Source: Welwitschia mirabilis (Eukaryota > Gnetophyta > Gnetopsida > Welwitschiales). Taken from it: a stretch of 29,588 nt of DNA. The position numbers were made by a program, and so were the translations under genes. Shown in pieces: positions 29,395-29,588 of the stretch (position 1 is the stretch's first letter; each line of letters starts with the position of its first letter). Location of the stretch: the NCBI GenBank assembly GCA_051453625.1, contig JBOZIK010000001.1, positions 270,775,219-270,804,806 on the forward strand. The letters are read 5' to 3'. Under the pieces are notes generated by a model that was not told the origin of the DNA, made no database searches, and saw nothing but the letters and a program-made list of their open reading frames with translations.

Positions 29395-29588
29395 AAAATT
29401 AGTATGGTATATGGTTTTTATTAATTCTTATATGGTTTGTAGTATTTCATCTTCATTCTTATATGGTTTATGGTTTTCATCATTTCTTGTATGGTTCTAT
29501 GGTTTTTATAATTTCTTGTATGTGTATGGTTTATGGTTTTCATTTATTCTTGTTTAGTCTTATAGTCTTTCATCTTTATTCTTATATG
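29395..29588 (+). repeat. Imperfect repeat of about 30 bases downstream of the TATA box
   Basis: The phrase 'ttctt(a/g)tatggtttatggtttt' recurs with starts near 29425, 29456, 29484, 29513, 29547 and 29578. Spacing varies from 28 to 34. It would be in the transcribed R/U5 part and continues past the window edge. Confidence 0.8.

Larger units (their letters stand above)
28751..29588 (+). mobile_element. LTR copy 2 of the element C family, runs off the window
   Basis: It starts TGTCATGTCCC directly after a purine run (aatgggaaga), so this too looks like a polypurine tract plus LTR start. It continues past the point where copy 1 is cut, through 4.4 tandem 37-base repeats (29097-29260), a TATA box (29288) and about 30-base repeats (from 29425). 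Three open frames of 67-75 codons at 29034-29557 are LTR repeat sequence and not genes. The 3' end lies beyond the window. Confidence 0.75.

Noticed and set aside
1-29588. Host protein-coding genes, tRNA or rRNA genes
   Set aside because: No frame with family similarity outside retroelements, no cloverleaf-type A and B boxes, and no rRNA-like stretch could be found by eye.

Overview
This window looks like plant nuclear DNA, from a gene-poor, repeat-filled part of an angiosperm genome. It is very AT-rich (by eye roughly a quarter to 30% G+C), CpG is scarce, and almost everything recognisable is a decayed LTR retrotransposon. I see no intact host gene, no tRNA or rRNA gene and no CRISPR array. 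The only long open frames are antisense shadows, chance frames or runs of N.

Layout: 1-5130 is AT-rich sequence with two assembly gaps and a (TA)n tract, and no gene. 5140-8810 (minus strand) is a decayed Ty1/copia gag-protease-integrase relic that has lost its reverse transcriptase. 8811-11944 is AT-rich with nothing recognisable. 11945-12095 is an (AC)n tract inside a short direct repeat. 12131-16128 (plus) is an Athila/Tat-like Ty3/gypsy relic (gypsy A): LTR with TATA box, tRNA-Asp primer-binding site (PBS) and gag. About 16130-22740 (minus) is a Sirevirus-like copia relic (copia 2): LTR, polypurine tract, an 'envelope-like' plant transposon ORF, a stretch that looks like LTR sequence, and gag/protease. 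22745-26313 (plus) is a second tRNA-Asp-primed gypsy element (gypsy B): LTR, PBS, a long unrecognised ORF that keeps one frame despite many stops, and an integrase tail. 27070-28012 (plus) is an internally deleted initiator-Met-primed gypsy derivative (element C) with five tandem PBS-like motifs. 28151-28750 (minus) is a PBS plus LTR end of the gypsy B family. 28751-29588 (plus) is a second copy of the element C LTR, with two sets of tandem repeats around its TATA box.

The theme that ties the window together is decay by C-to-T and G-to-A transitions, as expected of densely methylated, silenced transposons. All three tRNA-Asp primer sites differ from the tRNA only by such transitions. The stops in the gypsy B ORF can each be made from Gln, Arg or Trp codons by one such change. 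The LTR-associated hexamers GATGTC, GACATC and GATATC are what one palindrome, GACGTC, would become. Domain names are my reading of motifs by eye; no search was run.
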